Below, one piece after another: positions 22,049-34,000 of a stretch of 42,351 nucleotides of DNA (positions are counted from its first letter, which is position 1; the number at the start of each line of letters is the position of its first letter). The DNA comes from Chlamydomonas sphaeroides (lineage: Eukaryota; Chlorophyta; Chlorophyceae; Chlamydomonadales; Chlamydomonadaceae), in contig BDDC01000345.1 in assembly GCA_001662425.1 (NCBI GenBank), forward strand, positions 28,388 to 70,738, written 5' to 3'. The notes beneath the pieces are model-generated. The model had not been told where the DNA came from. It worked only from the letters and a program-made list of their open reading frames with translations, and did not search any database. The position numbers were made by a program, and so were the translations under genes.

Positions 22049-24932
22049 ATGGCCACAGACGCCGAGACGCTGCGCTTCAGGCGCAGCCTAACTCTCGGTA
22101 CGTGCTGCTGTGCTTCCGGCGTGGTCGTTCTCGGCGCCTTCGGCAACCCGGCCAAAGATGACTGGGCGCAGCGCGCAGCTGCTCAACGTACACCGTCCCT
22201 TCCCGCGCGCGCAGACGCCACGGGCTTCGGTATGCCCGACGGTGATGTGCAGCTGCTTTCGCCTAAATGTGGCTCCTGCCCGAAGCCCGAAGGCACTTGC
22301 AGCACGCGCGGTGCTTCGCCTCCTCCGACGCCGTTTGTCGCCGCGGCAGTTGTCAGCCAGGAGGTGGTGTCCGCATTCCAGGCCACCAAGCTGCCATGTT
22401 CGCCGAACAGCGCGTTCAGGCACCAGGACACTATCATTGAAACGCGAAGTTCTGAGGAGGCCTCGGCGAGCGCCAACGCGATGGTGGTGCCGCACATCAG
22501 TGGAACGCTCAGCACACCAGCAACAGGCGGTTCCAGCGCTGCGGTAGGCGAGCCGGCGCCCGCGGCTCAGGCCGCGATGCAGCGTCAGTCTTCTTCGTGC
22601 CTTGGCCTGCTCGGCAGCTGCCCTGCGCACGGCGTCAAGGCTGTATGCGGGAAGCGGAACAAAATGGAGGACATGTATGCTGTGCAGCCGAACTTCTTTG
22701 ACATACCGCTGTCCCCCACCGCCGACGGCGACCTGCAAGACAAGCTGCCGGTGCGCATCGCCGTGCAGCTGGAGACCGCCGACCAGTCGCCTTCAAGCAG
22801 CGCGCCCCTGTCTCCCAGCGGCGCTCCAGCGGGTGGCCCTGCCAGCAGCGCTGAGGACCGTGGCGACCAGTCCGTCAACTCCTACGGCACGGCCTCGGAC
22901 GCCGGCCCGGGCATGTGCGACACGCTGCACTTCTTTGGCGTGTATGATGGCCACGGTGGCTGCCAAGCTGCCGAGCATTGTGCTCGGCGGCTGCACCATC
23001 ACTTATCGCGGTCGCTTGCGGCGGCGTGCGGCTGCATGGTGACCGACGGCAACCAGCTGTTGCAGGTGCCCGAGGTCGAGAGCAGCCAGGTGGACTGGTC
23101 CAGCTCCCTGATGCAGTCGGTGGCGAAGTTCGCCTGCCTCAGCCTCAACGGCACCGAGGCGCTGTCGCCGTCGCCAATGACGCCGCTGCGGTCTGTGTTG
23201 GCGGCAGGCGCAACGCCGAGCGGCACAGCGCAGCAGCCGCAGCCGGCCGACAAGCCGCACCGGTTGCTTGCCAAGGCCAGCTGTGACAGCGACAGTAGCT
23301 CCGCCGGGCCGGACGACCATACTCTGTTCCCGCTGCCCGAGCATGAGACCGACGGCATGTTCGCTGACAATGACTCCAGCGGCGCCAGCAGCGGCGGCTC
23401 GGACGGTGGCGTCAGCGTGACGGGCATGCTGGAGGAGGCGCTTAAGGAGGCGTTCGTCAAGACGGACGCTGAGTTCGCCAACGACGGCTGCGCGGCGATG
23501 GTGGGCAGCACTGCGCTGGTGGCACTGGTCGGCACGCGGAAAGTGTGGCTGGCCAACTGCGGTAGGCATGGGTTGGTTCGTGGCGCGGCGGGCTGCTCGT
23601 TTCCCGGAGGTTGCGCTTGCTGTTGCGCACTTCGCAGGGAGGCCTCAACTGCGTTCGAGTACGCTCACCCCGGTGTCCTTGTGGCCGCTTCCTTGCTCCG
23701 CACCTCAGGCGACTCGCGCGCCGTACTGTGCCGTAACAGCAAGGCCATCCAGCTGACCGACGACCACAAGCCCGAGCGCGAGGACGAGGCGGTGAGCGGT
23801 GTGGGAGGGGTAACGGACCCCCAAACATGTGGGTCGAGCACCGCGGTGTCTACCGTTCAGCCGGGCAAAGAAGCCGGATGCCGCAATAACTCATGAGCAT
23901 TGGTCTGCCTTTGCGTCTCTAATTACGTGCCGTGTCCCTCCAACGCTGCCCGTTCGGCTCGTGCATTTGCGCCGCCCCGGCTGCCATTGTGTAACGCGCG
24001 TTCTGATACTTGTATCGGCCCTGTCCACAGGAACGGGTGGAGAAGGCTGGGGGCCAGGTGCTGTACTGGAACGGCCACCGCGTCATGGGCGTGCTTGCCA
24101 TGTCCCGGGCTATCGGCGACCACGGGTTGCGGCCGTACATCATCCCTGAGCCGGAGGTGAGACCTGCCCCTCCGATATCGGGTGGTCCAGAGGTGGCTCG
24201 ACGACCGGGCGTCGTGTGTGAGCAAATGCTTGAGCCAATGCGCAATGCAGTCGCACAGCAGTGCGGCTACTCTTGGCCTTCGCCGCCTGCCAGCCGTACG
24301 CCCTGATGAGCCGTTCCATTTGGGGCTTCTCGCGCCACGTTGCTCAGGTGTCGGTCGTGTGCCGCACCGACGACGACGACTTCCTGCTGCTGGCGAGCGA
24401 CGGACTCTGGGACGTGATGGCGAACCAGGTGCGTCCACCTTGGTGTCGGTCAAGATGTGGGTCGGGCTGTTTTGCGCACGGGCCTGGCCTCAGTCGCAGC
24501 TATTTATGGGCCTACCGTGTACGCCAAGGCTAGCGGTTATCATTGGTGCTCTTTGCTGACGCCAATCCCGACACACGGCCTTCGGCGCCTGCCATTACAC
24601 AGGAGGCCACGAACCTGTGCATCCGCTGCATCAAGCGCGCGCGGGAGAAGGGCGCCTCGCGCAACGCCGCTGTGCGCATTGCCGCATCCGTGCTGACCAA
24701 GGCTGCCATTGACCGCGGCAGCAAGGACAACGTCACAGTGGTCATCGTGGACCTGAAGAACGAGCGCGCAGGCGCCACGTCAGGCCCGGGCCAGGCCTGC
24801 CCAGGGCGCTGCAGCGGCGATGGCACTGCCACGGCCGGGCGCTGCAGCCTCGACGGCGGCTGCATTCCGTCGCCGTGCACGGCAGCGGCCGCGCCCGCGG
24901 GGCCCGGCAGCGCCGGCTGCAGGCAGGCCTGA
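22049..24932 (+). CDS. PP2C-type Ser/Thr protein phosphatase (PPM family)
   Basis: It removes phosphate from Ser/Thr residues using two Mg/Mn ions. Proposed exons: 22049-22097, 22215-23561, 23709-23791, 24031-24156, 24348-24428 and 24603-24932, giving 671 residues. The first intron (117 nt, GTACGT donor) is frame-neutral and could be retained. All core motifs are present: KRNKMEDMYAV (163-173), FFGVYDGHGG (metal-binding D261), GSTALVAL (447-454), GDSRAVL (466-472), LTDDHKPER, VLAMSRAIGDHGL, FLLLASDGLWDVM (D553) and GSKDNVTVV (D604). The domain is therefore probably active. The N-terminal extension of about 155 residues is Ser/Ala/Thr-rich. About 110 extra residues, Ser-rich and low-complexity, sit between D261 and the GSTAL motif. 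The layout resembles plant group-A-like PP2Cs, but a role in hormone signalling cannot be inferred. Confidence 0.95.
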
Positions 24933-26301
24933 CGGCCGCCGGTTTGGGGCCTCGGTAGCTCCTGCTCCAACGCTAAGGATGGGATGCTGCTGCTGTTGCT
25001 GCGGATGAGGGCCTGGGGCAGGGCTTCTGAGCTATCGCTGCTGCTGTGTCAAACTACATATCACTGCTGCTAGCGGCGGCCGCATTGCGCGGCGGCTGGC
25101 AGGCACCAACGCACTGCAAGACCGAGACGAGAAGACATGGCCTGATACCCCGGCGCGCTTTGCGTGGTGTGGCTTCTGTTGTCGTAGCTGGACGTTCCAC
25201 TGTTGTTTGGGCGCGAGCGGCGCGCCGTCGCGACCGCCGCGCGGCGGCGGCACCTGCCTGCCCCTGCCTATGTATCGCGGGGCGGCCGCGGGTGCCGTCG
25301 CTAGCGGCCGGTTTGGGAGGCGCGCCTCCTGTTCATCGCACGTGTCTGACGCGAATGCCTAGCGGTGCGGCGCAGGGCGCGGGCGGCCGCGCAGGTCCGC
25401 TGCCGTGTCCGCACCTGATGAGGCAGAGGTAGTAGCAAACTGCTGAGGCAGGATGGCAATAGGGGTCAAGAGTCGCCGGGGTCTGCTGAGCCCCACGGAG
25501 GGCCGCATTAGCATGCCGGGCGAGGTGGCGGCGCTACGCGCCGCACTGGGCCCCGTTGCAGACGTCACCCGTGCGTGCAAGTGCTTGAACTGCTGTGGCC
25601 CCTGGCTCTCGGCTTGCAGCTCAACACTACCTGGCGCGGGTGGTGGTCTTGTGGTCTGCCATGCAGGCAGCATCGTCCGCTGGTGGGTTGCATGTGACTT
25701 CAACGTTGCTCCCCTCGGCGGCAAGGCCGCTCTTGCAGGCCCGACATGATGACGTTTGCTGCTTGTTGCTTCGTGCCCATTCAGCTATGCAGCACTGTGC
25801 GCATGTGCCCAAACATCATAGCGCTGCGCTCGCGTCTGATGATGTCTCCTCTGCTCTGCGGCAGGGCCCGCAACTGAACACCGCAGGACCGACATCCATA
25901 CTCCTTCATTGACCAGTTGTTCATGCAACCCACGATACCATGCACACCCCCTCTCTCGCCACGGCAAGCACAGCCTGCATATATCAACCAAGCACTCACG
26001 GTGCAGGAAATAATGTGCACCGATCGTCCCAAGCCCATTCATCACCTTGTCCTCCAACCCCACGCCCGCCCCCAGCTACCGACGGGGGCCGACGGACTAC
26101 TGCCGACCTGGCCTCTCCAGAGCCTCTCCTCTCGCATGACCAGACACCCAATGTGTACGCGCAGCACCCGGCCCTGCCGCTCCTGCCACAGCACTCATGT
26201 CACGAAACCCCTCCTACTTGAGAACCAACGTTGAAGTCACGAAAACCTACAGCTGAAGTCCACAATATCGCTCGCGCCTCCCTGCGCCCGGCCGCTCCCC
26301 A
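24933..26301. other. 3' UTR region between two convergent genes
   Basis: Between the stops of the PP2C gene (plus) and the CRAL-TRIO gene (minus), 1.37 kb hold no recognised gene. The 3' UTRs of both should end here. I found no TGTAA on either strand, so the poly(A) sites are unplaced. The open frame at 25453-25749 has no family signature. Confidence 0.45.
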
Positions 26302-29300
26302 TTACGCTGCCACCCTGAGCTGCTCCATGCCTCCAGCCACGCCCTGGATGGCGTGCTCCGCGCTCGTGCGGCGGTCGGCCGCCGCTGCGGCGGTGGGGTC
26401 GCTGGGCGCGTGCGCGGTGTGCGCTTTGTAGGCCTGGGTTGCACAGGCGGCATGAGGAGGTGAGGACGTCAGTCATTCGGGGCACAGACAAGGGGCACGG
26501 AGGCTGGTGGCAGTTGGGCAAGCAAGGATTTAGTGGCAAGCGGGGTTCCCATTGCTGGACCTTTCGGCATCAGCCCTTCGGCCGGATCGCGCAGTTAGGC
26601 CAGGGGCAGGTCGCAGGTGGGGAAAATGCGCAGGTACACTGCCGTTGGAGCTTCCCTTCCCCCCGTGCCACCTGCCTCGACGGCGTTGCGTTGGCCATGG
26701 TCGCGCCAACCAACCCTGCGCTGCACATATTTGCCCCTTTCCCCCCTTTCCTCTAGCCACGCCTGTTGCCACAGGGTCCCCTGCCCAGCGACACGCGCGC
26801 ACGGCCCACCGCCGCACCTCGTCAGCGCGCTTGTCTTTTTCCCGCTGCTCCGCCGCCGCCGCCTCGGTCTTGACCGCGTCCTCGGCCGCCGCCTTGGCCA
26901 GCGTCTCCTCCTTGATCCTGGCCTCGTACACGGCCAGGTCGGCGGCCACCGCGGCGTCGAACTGGCGCATGCAGTCCGCATACTCCTGCACCAAACACAG
27001 CAACGCGATGCTGTGATCAGTCACAGTAAGCAATGCTGAGCGCGCAAGGTTAGGCGGTATCCCGCAGCGAGACATTGGAACACCGTCTGCAACGCCTGGC
27101 AGCAGCAGCGGACCACGGTCGCGTCGGCGCTGCGCCGCTGTCGTACACGACTCCACATTGCCGTACACCGTACCTCCTGGTCATACGCGAGCCCCTCCAT
27201 CATCTTCTTCCGCTTTGGGTCGGCGATGAGAGCGTGCTTCTCGCAGCCGGGCCGGTCGCCCCCAAGGCACTTCTCGATGTCGGCCATGTAGAACCTGAGG
27301 AGGGGGGCACGTCGCCAAGTAAGCATCAGGTGCTGCACTGCTCTGCTGCACTTGGCCCCGGCTGCGGACGGCCGGACGTGGCATGTCGACAACACATGTC
27401 GCCATTCTAGCGTCAGGTTCTGCACCGCACTGCGATGGGTCTGGGATGCCACCCGCGCCCTAGGCGCACGCACGCACGAAGCGCCCCCGCGCCAGCTGCC
27501 GAGAGCTATCAACAGACGCGCGTAGGAAGCGACGGCCGGACAGGGCCGGACGCACTTGCTGTGCATCTCGTCCTCGCCGGCCTTGCCCTTGTGGATGAAC
27601 GCGATCTTCTCCTTGGTCACCGGGTCCAGGAACGGCTGCACCGCCTGCGCTCAGCGAGGAGGGGCGGCGTGCAGGTGCCGCGGGCACACGCCATAACGGG
27701 GCGGCTGTCCTCCCTCGCGCCCATTGGGTCCTGTGCCCAGCCCGTTGCGCTGGGGCCACCATGCCACGCTCCTTCCCCGCAGACTGGCTCCAACCCGAGG
27801 CCATCCCCTTTGCTCTCTCTCTCTCGTTGTGCTGCTGCTGCCTCGCCGCAGCAAAATTGACTGGTGCCGCACCAAACTACCGGCGTCCACCCCTCCAGGC
27901 GTGCAGGGAATGACCCCCCTTCATGGATTGGCCCAGCACCCGCCCAACAACCCCCAAAACCGCACGCACCAACCTTCAGCCCGCCCCTCTTTTCCAGCCC
28001 ACGCTGCCCCTCCTCTCGCCCACCCAACGCCGCCCTTCCCCTACCCCTTCCCCTACCCCTTCCCTTCCCCGACCCCATGCCGCATCCCCCCTTCCCCTTG
28101 TCCTCCTCCTTCGCCCCACCTTCCAGGTCAAGGAGAAGAGCGTGGGCGCGTGGTAGCACACCGCCAGGCCCAGGCGCTCCGGGTAGTGGTTTGCCAGCAC
28201 CGAGTTGCAGTGCAGAGACACCTTCGCAAGTTGCAGCAGCAGCACGAACAGAGCAGAAGCAGCAGCAGCAGGGGAGGCAAGCGCGAGGGCCATGATGCCA
28301 GAGCGGGGGTGGGGCCCGCACCCGGCGCAGGAGGCTTCCCCCTTGCCCCCCTGCCCAAGCGCCCGCAGACCTCCCCGTTCCTGCCCCCTGTCAGGCGGCA
28401 ACTCCCTCGTCACCGTCACCCCCCCTCTTCGCGTCCTGCACTTTCTCTTCGCCTTGAGCAGCTGCGCGTGTCATGCCGCGAGTACCGATACCGGGCCCGC
28501 GCCATCTCCTGTTCGCCGCGAGCCAGCGCGCTCGCCCCACACCTGTCGCTATACCCCTGACCTCCCACCTTGAGCGGCGGCGCATTGGACATCGAGTAGT
28601 GCCCGAAGTCCAGCAGCCACGTGAACTTGCCCTTCTCTGCGGAGGGGCACGCAACCACGCGAGCCCGCACGTCGCGTGTTACTCTATTACACATCAAGTT
28701 AACACACGCGGTCACACTGCCGTGGCGCTGGCCCTGCCTCGCCACCCCACGCCGCATACGCACGCAAATCGGCCCTCAGCAGCCCACCACCGCCGAGCCG
28801 CACCCCACACGCGTTGCGGGCGGTGAGCGCTGGACGCGGGCCGGGCCATGCCCATGGTGCCTGCTGCATTCGCCGCCCCGCCGCCCCGCTACGTGCCTGG
28901 CCCCATGGCACAGGGCACTCACTGGCAAGGTCCGCCTCGCGCGATGCGACCTCCAGGGTGTAGATGAGGTGGCGGACCTGCTTGTCCGTGTCGTGTGTGT
29001 TTTGGTTGCTGCGGGGGGAGGAGGAGCGGGGGAGCAGCAGGGGGCGTGTCATGCGTGCTGGGGCTACCTCGTTGGCGTGACGAGGGAGGCGAGAGTGTGG
29101 CAGGGCCGCGCACGCCGGGTGGCGGGGCCCATCCGCTCCAAGCATTGCACTCCTGGGCATGGGCTGGTGCAGCACGTGAGCCGACTTGCTGCCCACGCAC
29201 GGCCCAGCGGCAGCAACAACAAGCAGCAGCAACACGCTGGTGTGCGCCCCACCGAGGCCGCATCATGACCACGGGCCGGCCCTCCTTGTCGTGCATGACC

Positions 29301-29972
29301 ACCGGCTTGCCGTCCTTGTGCGCGAAGTACAGGTACTGCTTGCCCGTCACGCTCTCCGCCTCCACCTCCTCCCAGCGAATCGTGTGCGGCTTGTACTCGC
29401 ACCGCCTGCGCAGACACAGGGCACGCGGAGGTCGGGAGCCGATAGCTGCCGGGCTCAGCTGCTGTGGAGCCGTAGACGTATCCCCAGGAGGGGACGGGGT
29501 GAAGCCGCGAGGTGTTGGGGCGTGTCGCTGGGGGGAACTGGGCCCCCCGGGCACGCTCAGCCAACAGGGCCGGCGAAGGGTGTGCGCTGCAAGTCGCTTA
29601 TGCTGTGCAGGTCGCCTGGTCGTCACATGTCCCTAGTGCCCAGCTGTAACAGAGGCGGTAGCGCCAAAGTTGCATCGACGAGCCCGCGCACCACTTCAGG
29701 GTCGCGCGCAGCATCTTAATGGCAGCGTCATAGTGCCAGCTCCTGCGAGGCCAGCGAGCGCGGGTTCAGTGCGTGCGACGACCGTTGGCGCCGAATCGCA
29801 AGCGCTTCACACGAGCCGACCTGGCGCGGAGGTACCGCACGTAGGTGTGTCCGCCACCAGAGTTGAGGAAGGCTAGAAGGTGCGGCTCGTGCACCTCCTT
29901 CTCGATTTCGTGCCTCAGCTTGTCCACAAGCTTCTGCTCCTGTTCACTAACAGCGTTGAACAGCATAACCAT
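26302..29972 (-). CDS. Sec14-like CRAL-TRIO lipid-transfer protein
   Basis: Proposed exons (5' to 3'): 29821-29972, 29692-29742, 29253-29405, 28923-29008, 28569-28636, 28120-28221, 27556-27644, 27174-27294, 26818-26985 and 26302-26433. The phases agree, giving 373 residues. The 51-nt second exon supplies SWHYDAAIKMLRATLKW and completes the CRAL-TRIO N-terminal helices (LLAFLNSGGGHTYVRYLRAR...). The lipid-binding fold then has GRPVVMMRPRNQNT, FTWLLDFGHYSMSNAPP, HYPERLGLAVCYHAPTLF and PFLDPVTKEKIAF, the usual Sec14 blocks. Such proteins bind and exchange phosphoinositides or other lipids between membranes. The C-terminal 100 residues are charged and Ala-rich (EARIKEETLAKAAAEDAVKT), probably a coiled coil, ending MEQLRVAA. 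The start at 29972 has a good context (AAAGATGG). An upstream in-frame Met at 30041 is possible. Confidence 0.93.
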
Positions 29973-31028
29973 CTTTGCGAAAGCTGCACGCCGAGCGCGG
30001 CGCCTGTTTGTCCGATTCTGGTCAGTGCTACGTGCAAGCAACCCGAATAGTCGCAGGAACTGTAGGAGCTTTCCTTAGTTAGTGCAGCAAACGGGAGGCG
30101 ACGAGAACTCGAGACGTCGAGAGCGACTCGGGGATCGCGAAAGTGTGTCCGCCGTCCATTCAGCCGCCTGTTGAAGCCCAACCGTTCCGCGGGCACAAAC
30201 CCTTGCACGGCGGCCTCCCACGCCTGGTCAGTCCCTCCAGCGAAACCCGGCGCCATACGCGGGGAGCTGTTACAAGCTGCTAACGCAAGCCCAGTCTATC
30301 TCCTGCCCAGAAACCTCGTGCTCGGTCAGGCCGGGGCTGCTGCTCTGGATTTGCTAGCTTACGAACACAGCCAGCTTCCACAACTCTGCCCACTCATACG
30401 AGGCGCACCCCCCCGGCTCCAGTCTCTCCACTCCTCCACACGATTATCCAAAGCCATACATGAAAACGCAACACGAAAACAAACGTGTTTCAACCCGGGT
30501 ACACAACACGGCGCCCGCCCTCAGCTTGCCACCTGACATCCAGCAGCGCTAGCCCCTCTCGGTCGCCGGCTGTAGTGGCACACCGCGTTCGCTTCCTCGA
30601 TTCCATATTCAACGGATTTCAGCAGCCGGTCCCCCCTTGCAACGCCACTCACATCTCAAGAGTAAGCACGCCCCGCTTAACTAGCTGCAATGGCGAGAGG
30701 CCCCTGCCTCGCACCCCACCCACTCGTCCCTCGTGCGCGGCTCGCCAACGCCGCCCACGCCTGCAGCTGCTCTGCTGCAGGCGCGCCCGGCGCCCTCAAA
30801 GCTTACACGGCAGGTGCCCTCCCCTGAAAGACGAGGGGCGATGCAACGCGTATTGATTAAGCTGCCCTGCTGCAGACGCGCGCGCTCGAGTCCGCACGCT
30901 GCCGCAGCACGCTCTGCTTGTTTACTTCTGGACCAGCGTGAGTGTAATTGGAGTCCCACCGCTCTGCCTTGGGAGGCTGCGCCGCAGCGGCCGCTCTCTC
31001 CCGCAGCGCTCCTGTTCATCGCGCGCCC
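29973..31028. other. intergenic stretch between CRAL-TRIO and OPR genes
   Basis: This 1.06 kb contains the promoter and 5' UTR of the CRAL-TRIO gene and the 3' UTR of the OPR gene. No other gene was recognised. A minus-strand TGTAA (plus TTACA) is at 30803-30807, about 220 bp beyond the OPR stop, and a second is at 30269-30273. Confidence 0.5.
30803..30807 (-). terminator. TGTAA poly(A) signal of the OPR gene
   Basis: This is the first minus-strand TGTAA noted after the OPR stop codon at 31029. The implied 3' UTR of about 240 nt is ordinary for this type of genome. Confidence 0.55.
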
Positions 31029-34000
31029 CTAGTTGCTGCCTGCCGCCGCCTGCCGCGCCTGCAGCTCCTCCAAGGTGGGGTAGTCCAGGTAGCCCTCCAT
31101 GCCCAGGGAGTAGAAGGTGTCGCGGTTGTACCTGAAGGGTGAAAGGGGAGTGAGGGGAAAGGAGGGGAAGACAGGCAGGGTTCGTGTCATGGCAAGGGCA
31201 GGTCGGGCGGGGGATGGACGGGCAGCCCAGGTGCTCCCACCCGCGTCGTTCCACAGGCGATGGAGGCGGATACATGATGGGGAGCCAGCACTCTCAAGCA
31301 CTCCTAAGCACTTCCGCAAGCACTCCCGCGCCTCTGCTATAGCCTCCTGCGACCGCCCTCGCTCCTCCCTCCTTGCCCTGCCTCCCTTGCCCGTGCGCCC
31401 CTCTCACTTGTTGAGCGGCGCGTGCAGCAGAAAGCGCTTGTGCATGTCGGGGTTGGCCAGGTACGGCCTGCGGGGAGGGTAGGAAGGGCAGAGGTCGGGG
31501 CCGTCCGGGGGTGGTTGGGCCTGGGCGGTCTTGCATGGCCTCGCCGGAGCCGCCGTGCCCGCCCCCCAAAACACGAGTCACCATCCCGTCAGGCCCCTCT
31601 CTCCAACGCGACTGCGTCCCACGCCGTGACGTGCGTGATGTGCCGTACCTGCCGTACGCCACCAAGTCGGCCTGTCCGGACGCCACCGCAGCGGCGCCCG
31701 AGCCGGCCTTGAAGCCGCCCGCGGCGATGAAGGTGCCCCTGGCGTGGGGGGCAACGTGCATGGGGGTGGCAGCGTGGCCTTTAAGCGCGTGCGGCTGAGA
31801 TGCTGAAGTATCAGAGCTCGGCACCAGACCGCAAGCGCCTGAGCCAGCTGTAAGGCAGGGAACCAAGGTAGCGGCACGCTTACTTGCTGCCCACCCTCGA
31901 TAAGCCCATTCACTATCTTTCTACGCACAGCCCCAAGGGAGGCAAGGCAGCGGCAGGCCCACCCCACACGAACAGCGACATAAGCCGGGGTGTTACGGCG
32001 CCATCCGACCCGCGTCCCCGCCCCCCACCCGGTGTGGGTCGGCCAACCTGTAGGTGCGGCGGAAGGGCTCCAGAGTGTGGCCATCCGCGTTGTCACCGTC
32101 CACGTTGCCTAGGGCCGGCAGCGAGGGGTGGGTGGGTTGGACACAACAATAAGTTGGAATCGTAGGATGCAGTAGTGAAGCGCCCCTAAGACTAATCCAA
32201 GTGCAAGACGCCGGGGGGCAGTAGCGAGCGCGAGCCGTGCTAGCTTCAACCCTGTGCAGCACACAATGTGTTACCTTGCAAGAGCACACCAGTACATAAC
32301 ACTACATGTTGTGAACATACGCAGCCGTCGCTCACCCAGCACGCGCGGCTCCACAAGGTGCAGGTAGGCCAGGCCGCGGCTGTTGAGCTGCTCCACCAGG
32401 TACACGTGCGTGGCGTAGGGCGTCGAGTCGAGGGCGTCCAGGAAGGTGGTGAAGGGGCTAAGCCGCAGGCCCACGCGGGAGGCGCCCACGGCTGCGCACA
32501 CCGCGTCCACCACCTCGAGCGCAAAGCTGGGAAGTGAGGGAAGGCGGGGAGAGGGGGAGGAAGGGTGAGAGGGGGAGGGTTCGTGTCAGTGCTGGCGGCA
32601 CGTTGGGCGAGGAGGGCAGCGCACACCGCGTGCACCGCGCCGAGCGTCAAGCTGGGAGGGAGAGGGACGGAGGGAGGAAGGCATGGGCAGGGTGGGGTTC
32701 ATGCCGGGGGGGCAGAGGGAGGTGTGTTCGCCGGCCGAGCGCTGGGGCGTTGACGGATGGGCCGGCTGCCGGACGCAGCCTTTCAACGCCACCGCTCGCC
32801 TGGCTTACCGGCAGCGGTTCTCGATGGGACCGCCGTACTCATCCGTGCGGTCGTTGACGCTGTCCTTGATGAACTGGTCGATTAAGTAGCCGTTGGCGCC
32901 GTGGATCTCAACGCCTGCGGCGGTTGGCGGACGGCTCAGCGGTTGGAAGCCGGCCGGCCCCTGCCCAAGGCGACCGGCCCTGGCGGTTCCCTGCAAAGCT
33001 CCACCGAGCGCGCCCGCGACAGCTGCGGCGGCCCGGGCGTGGCCTCTACCGCCTCGTTGCCGCTGTTGTCTCCCTTCCACGCCTCCCACCCCAGGCCTCC
33101 GGGCCCCCGGGCTTCCCGTTCCCCGAGGTCCCACCATCGAATCCCGCCACCTCCACGGCGCCCTTGGCGGCGGCCACGTACTCGGCCACCACCGCCTTTA
33201 TGTCCTCCTTGGTGGCTGGGGGAGGAGTGGGGCAGAGGGGGAGAAAGGGCCAGGGTTCGTGTGCTGCTGATGATGGCCCCCAGCTGCCGGCCCCAGCCAG
33301 TCGCTGTGCCGGGGCCGCGGTCAGGACCCCAGGGGTCAGGACCCCGGTGGCCACCTGCGCGCGGCGTGGGGTAGGCCTTGGCTCCGGTGGGCGTGTACAC
33401 CTGACGGCAGGGGGACCGAGGGTGGCGGCAGGGGGACCGAGGGTGGCGGCAGGGGGGCATCGTGTCGTTGCGCCAGTGGTCCCCATTGCTGCACACACCG
33501 AGCGCCAGGGTTGCTACCCGGGCTGGCCGGGTTGCGGCCTTGGGGGCACGGCCGCCAACCCTCCGCTCCGCGCCGCCAAACCCCGGCACAGCCGATACAC
33601 GGGCCTGTGCACGCGCACACGAAGAGCTAGCGGCGTGGCTGCTAGGGCTGCAGCCGGACGCTGGGATGCAGAAGGCCGCAGCGTTTGATGCTGTAGCGGG
33701 GACCCAGCTTCCCAGGGCGGTGACCCAGTTCCCCAAAGTCCCCACCCAAAGCCCCCACCTGGTACTCGGCCGAGGTGATGGGCCGGGTGGAGGACGACAG
33801 CGGCACGGCGCCGCCAATCAGGTCTGGCAGGCGGGCAGGCGGGCGGGAGTACCACGCGTGTGGGCTGGGGCGAGGGGAGCGCGCCGAAAACCGCACGACA
33901 CGTACCCGAGCCCGTACGACACGTGCCCGGGCCCGTACGGCACATACCACAAGCCCGTACGACGCCACACGCCCGCAGCTGCTCACCAGGGTGCGAAGCG

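Noticed and set aside
25046..25432. Open frames downstream of the PP2C stop
   Set aside because: They lie where 3' UTR is expected, lack motifs and are mixed in codon use.
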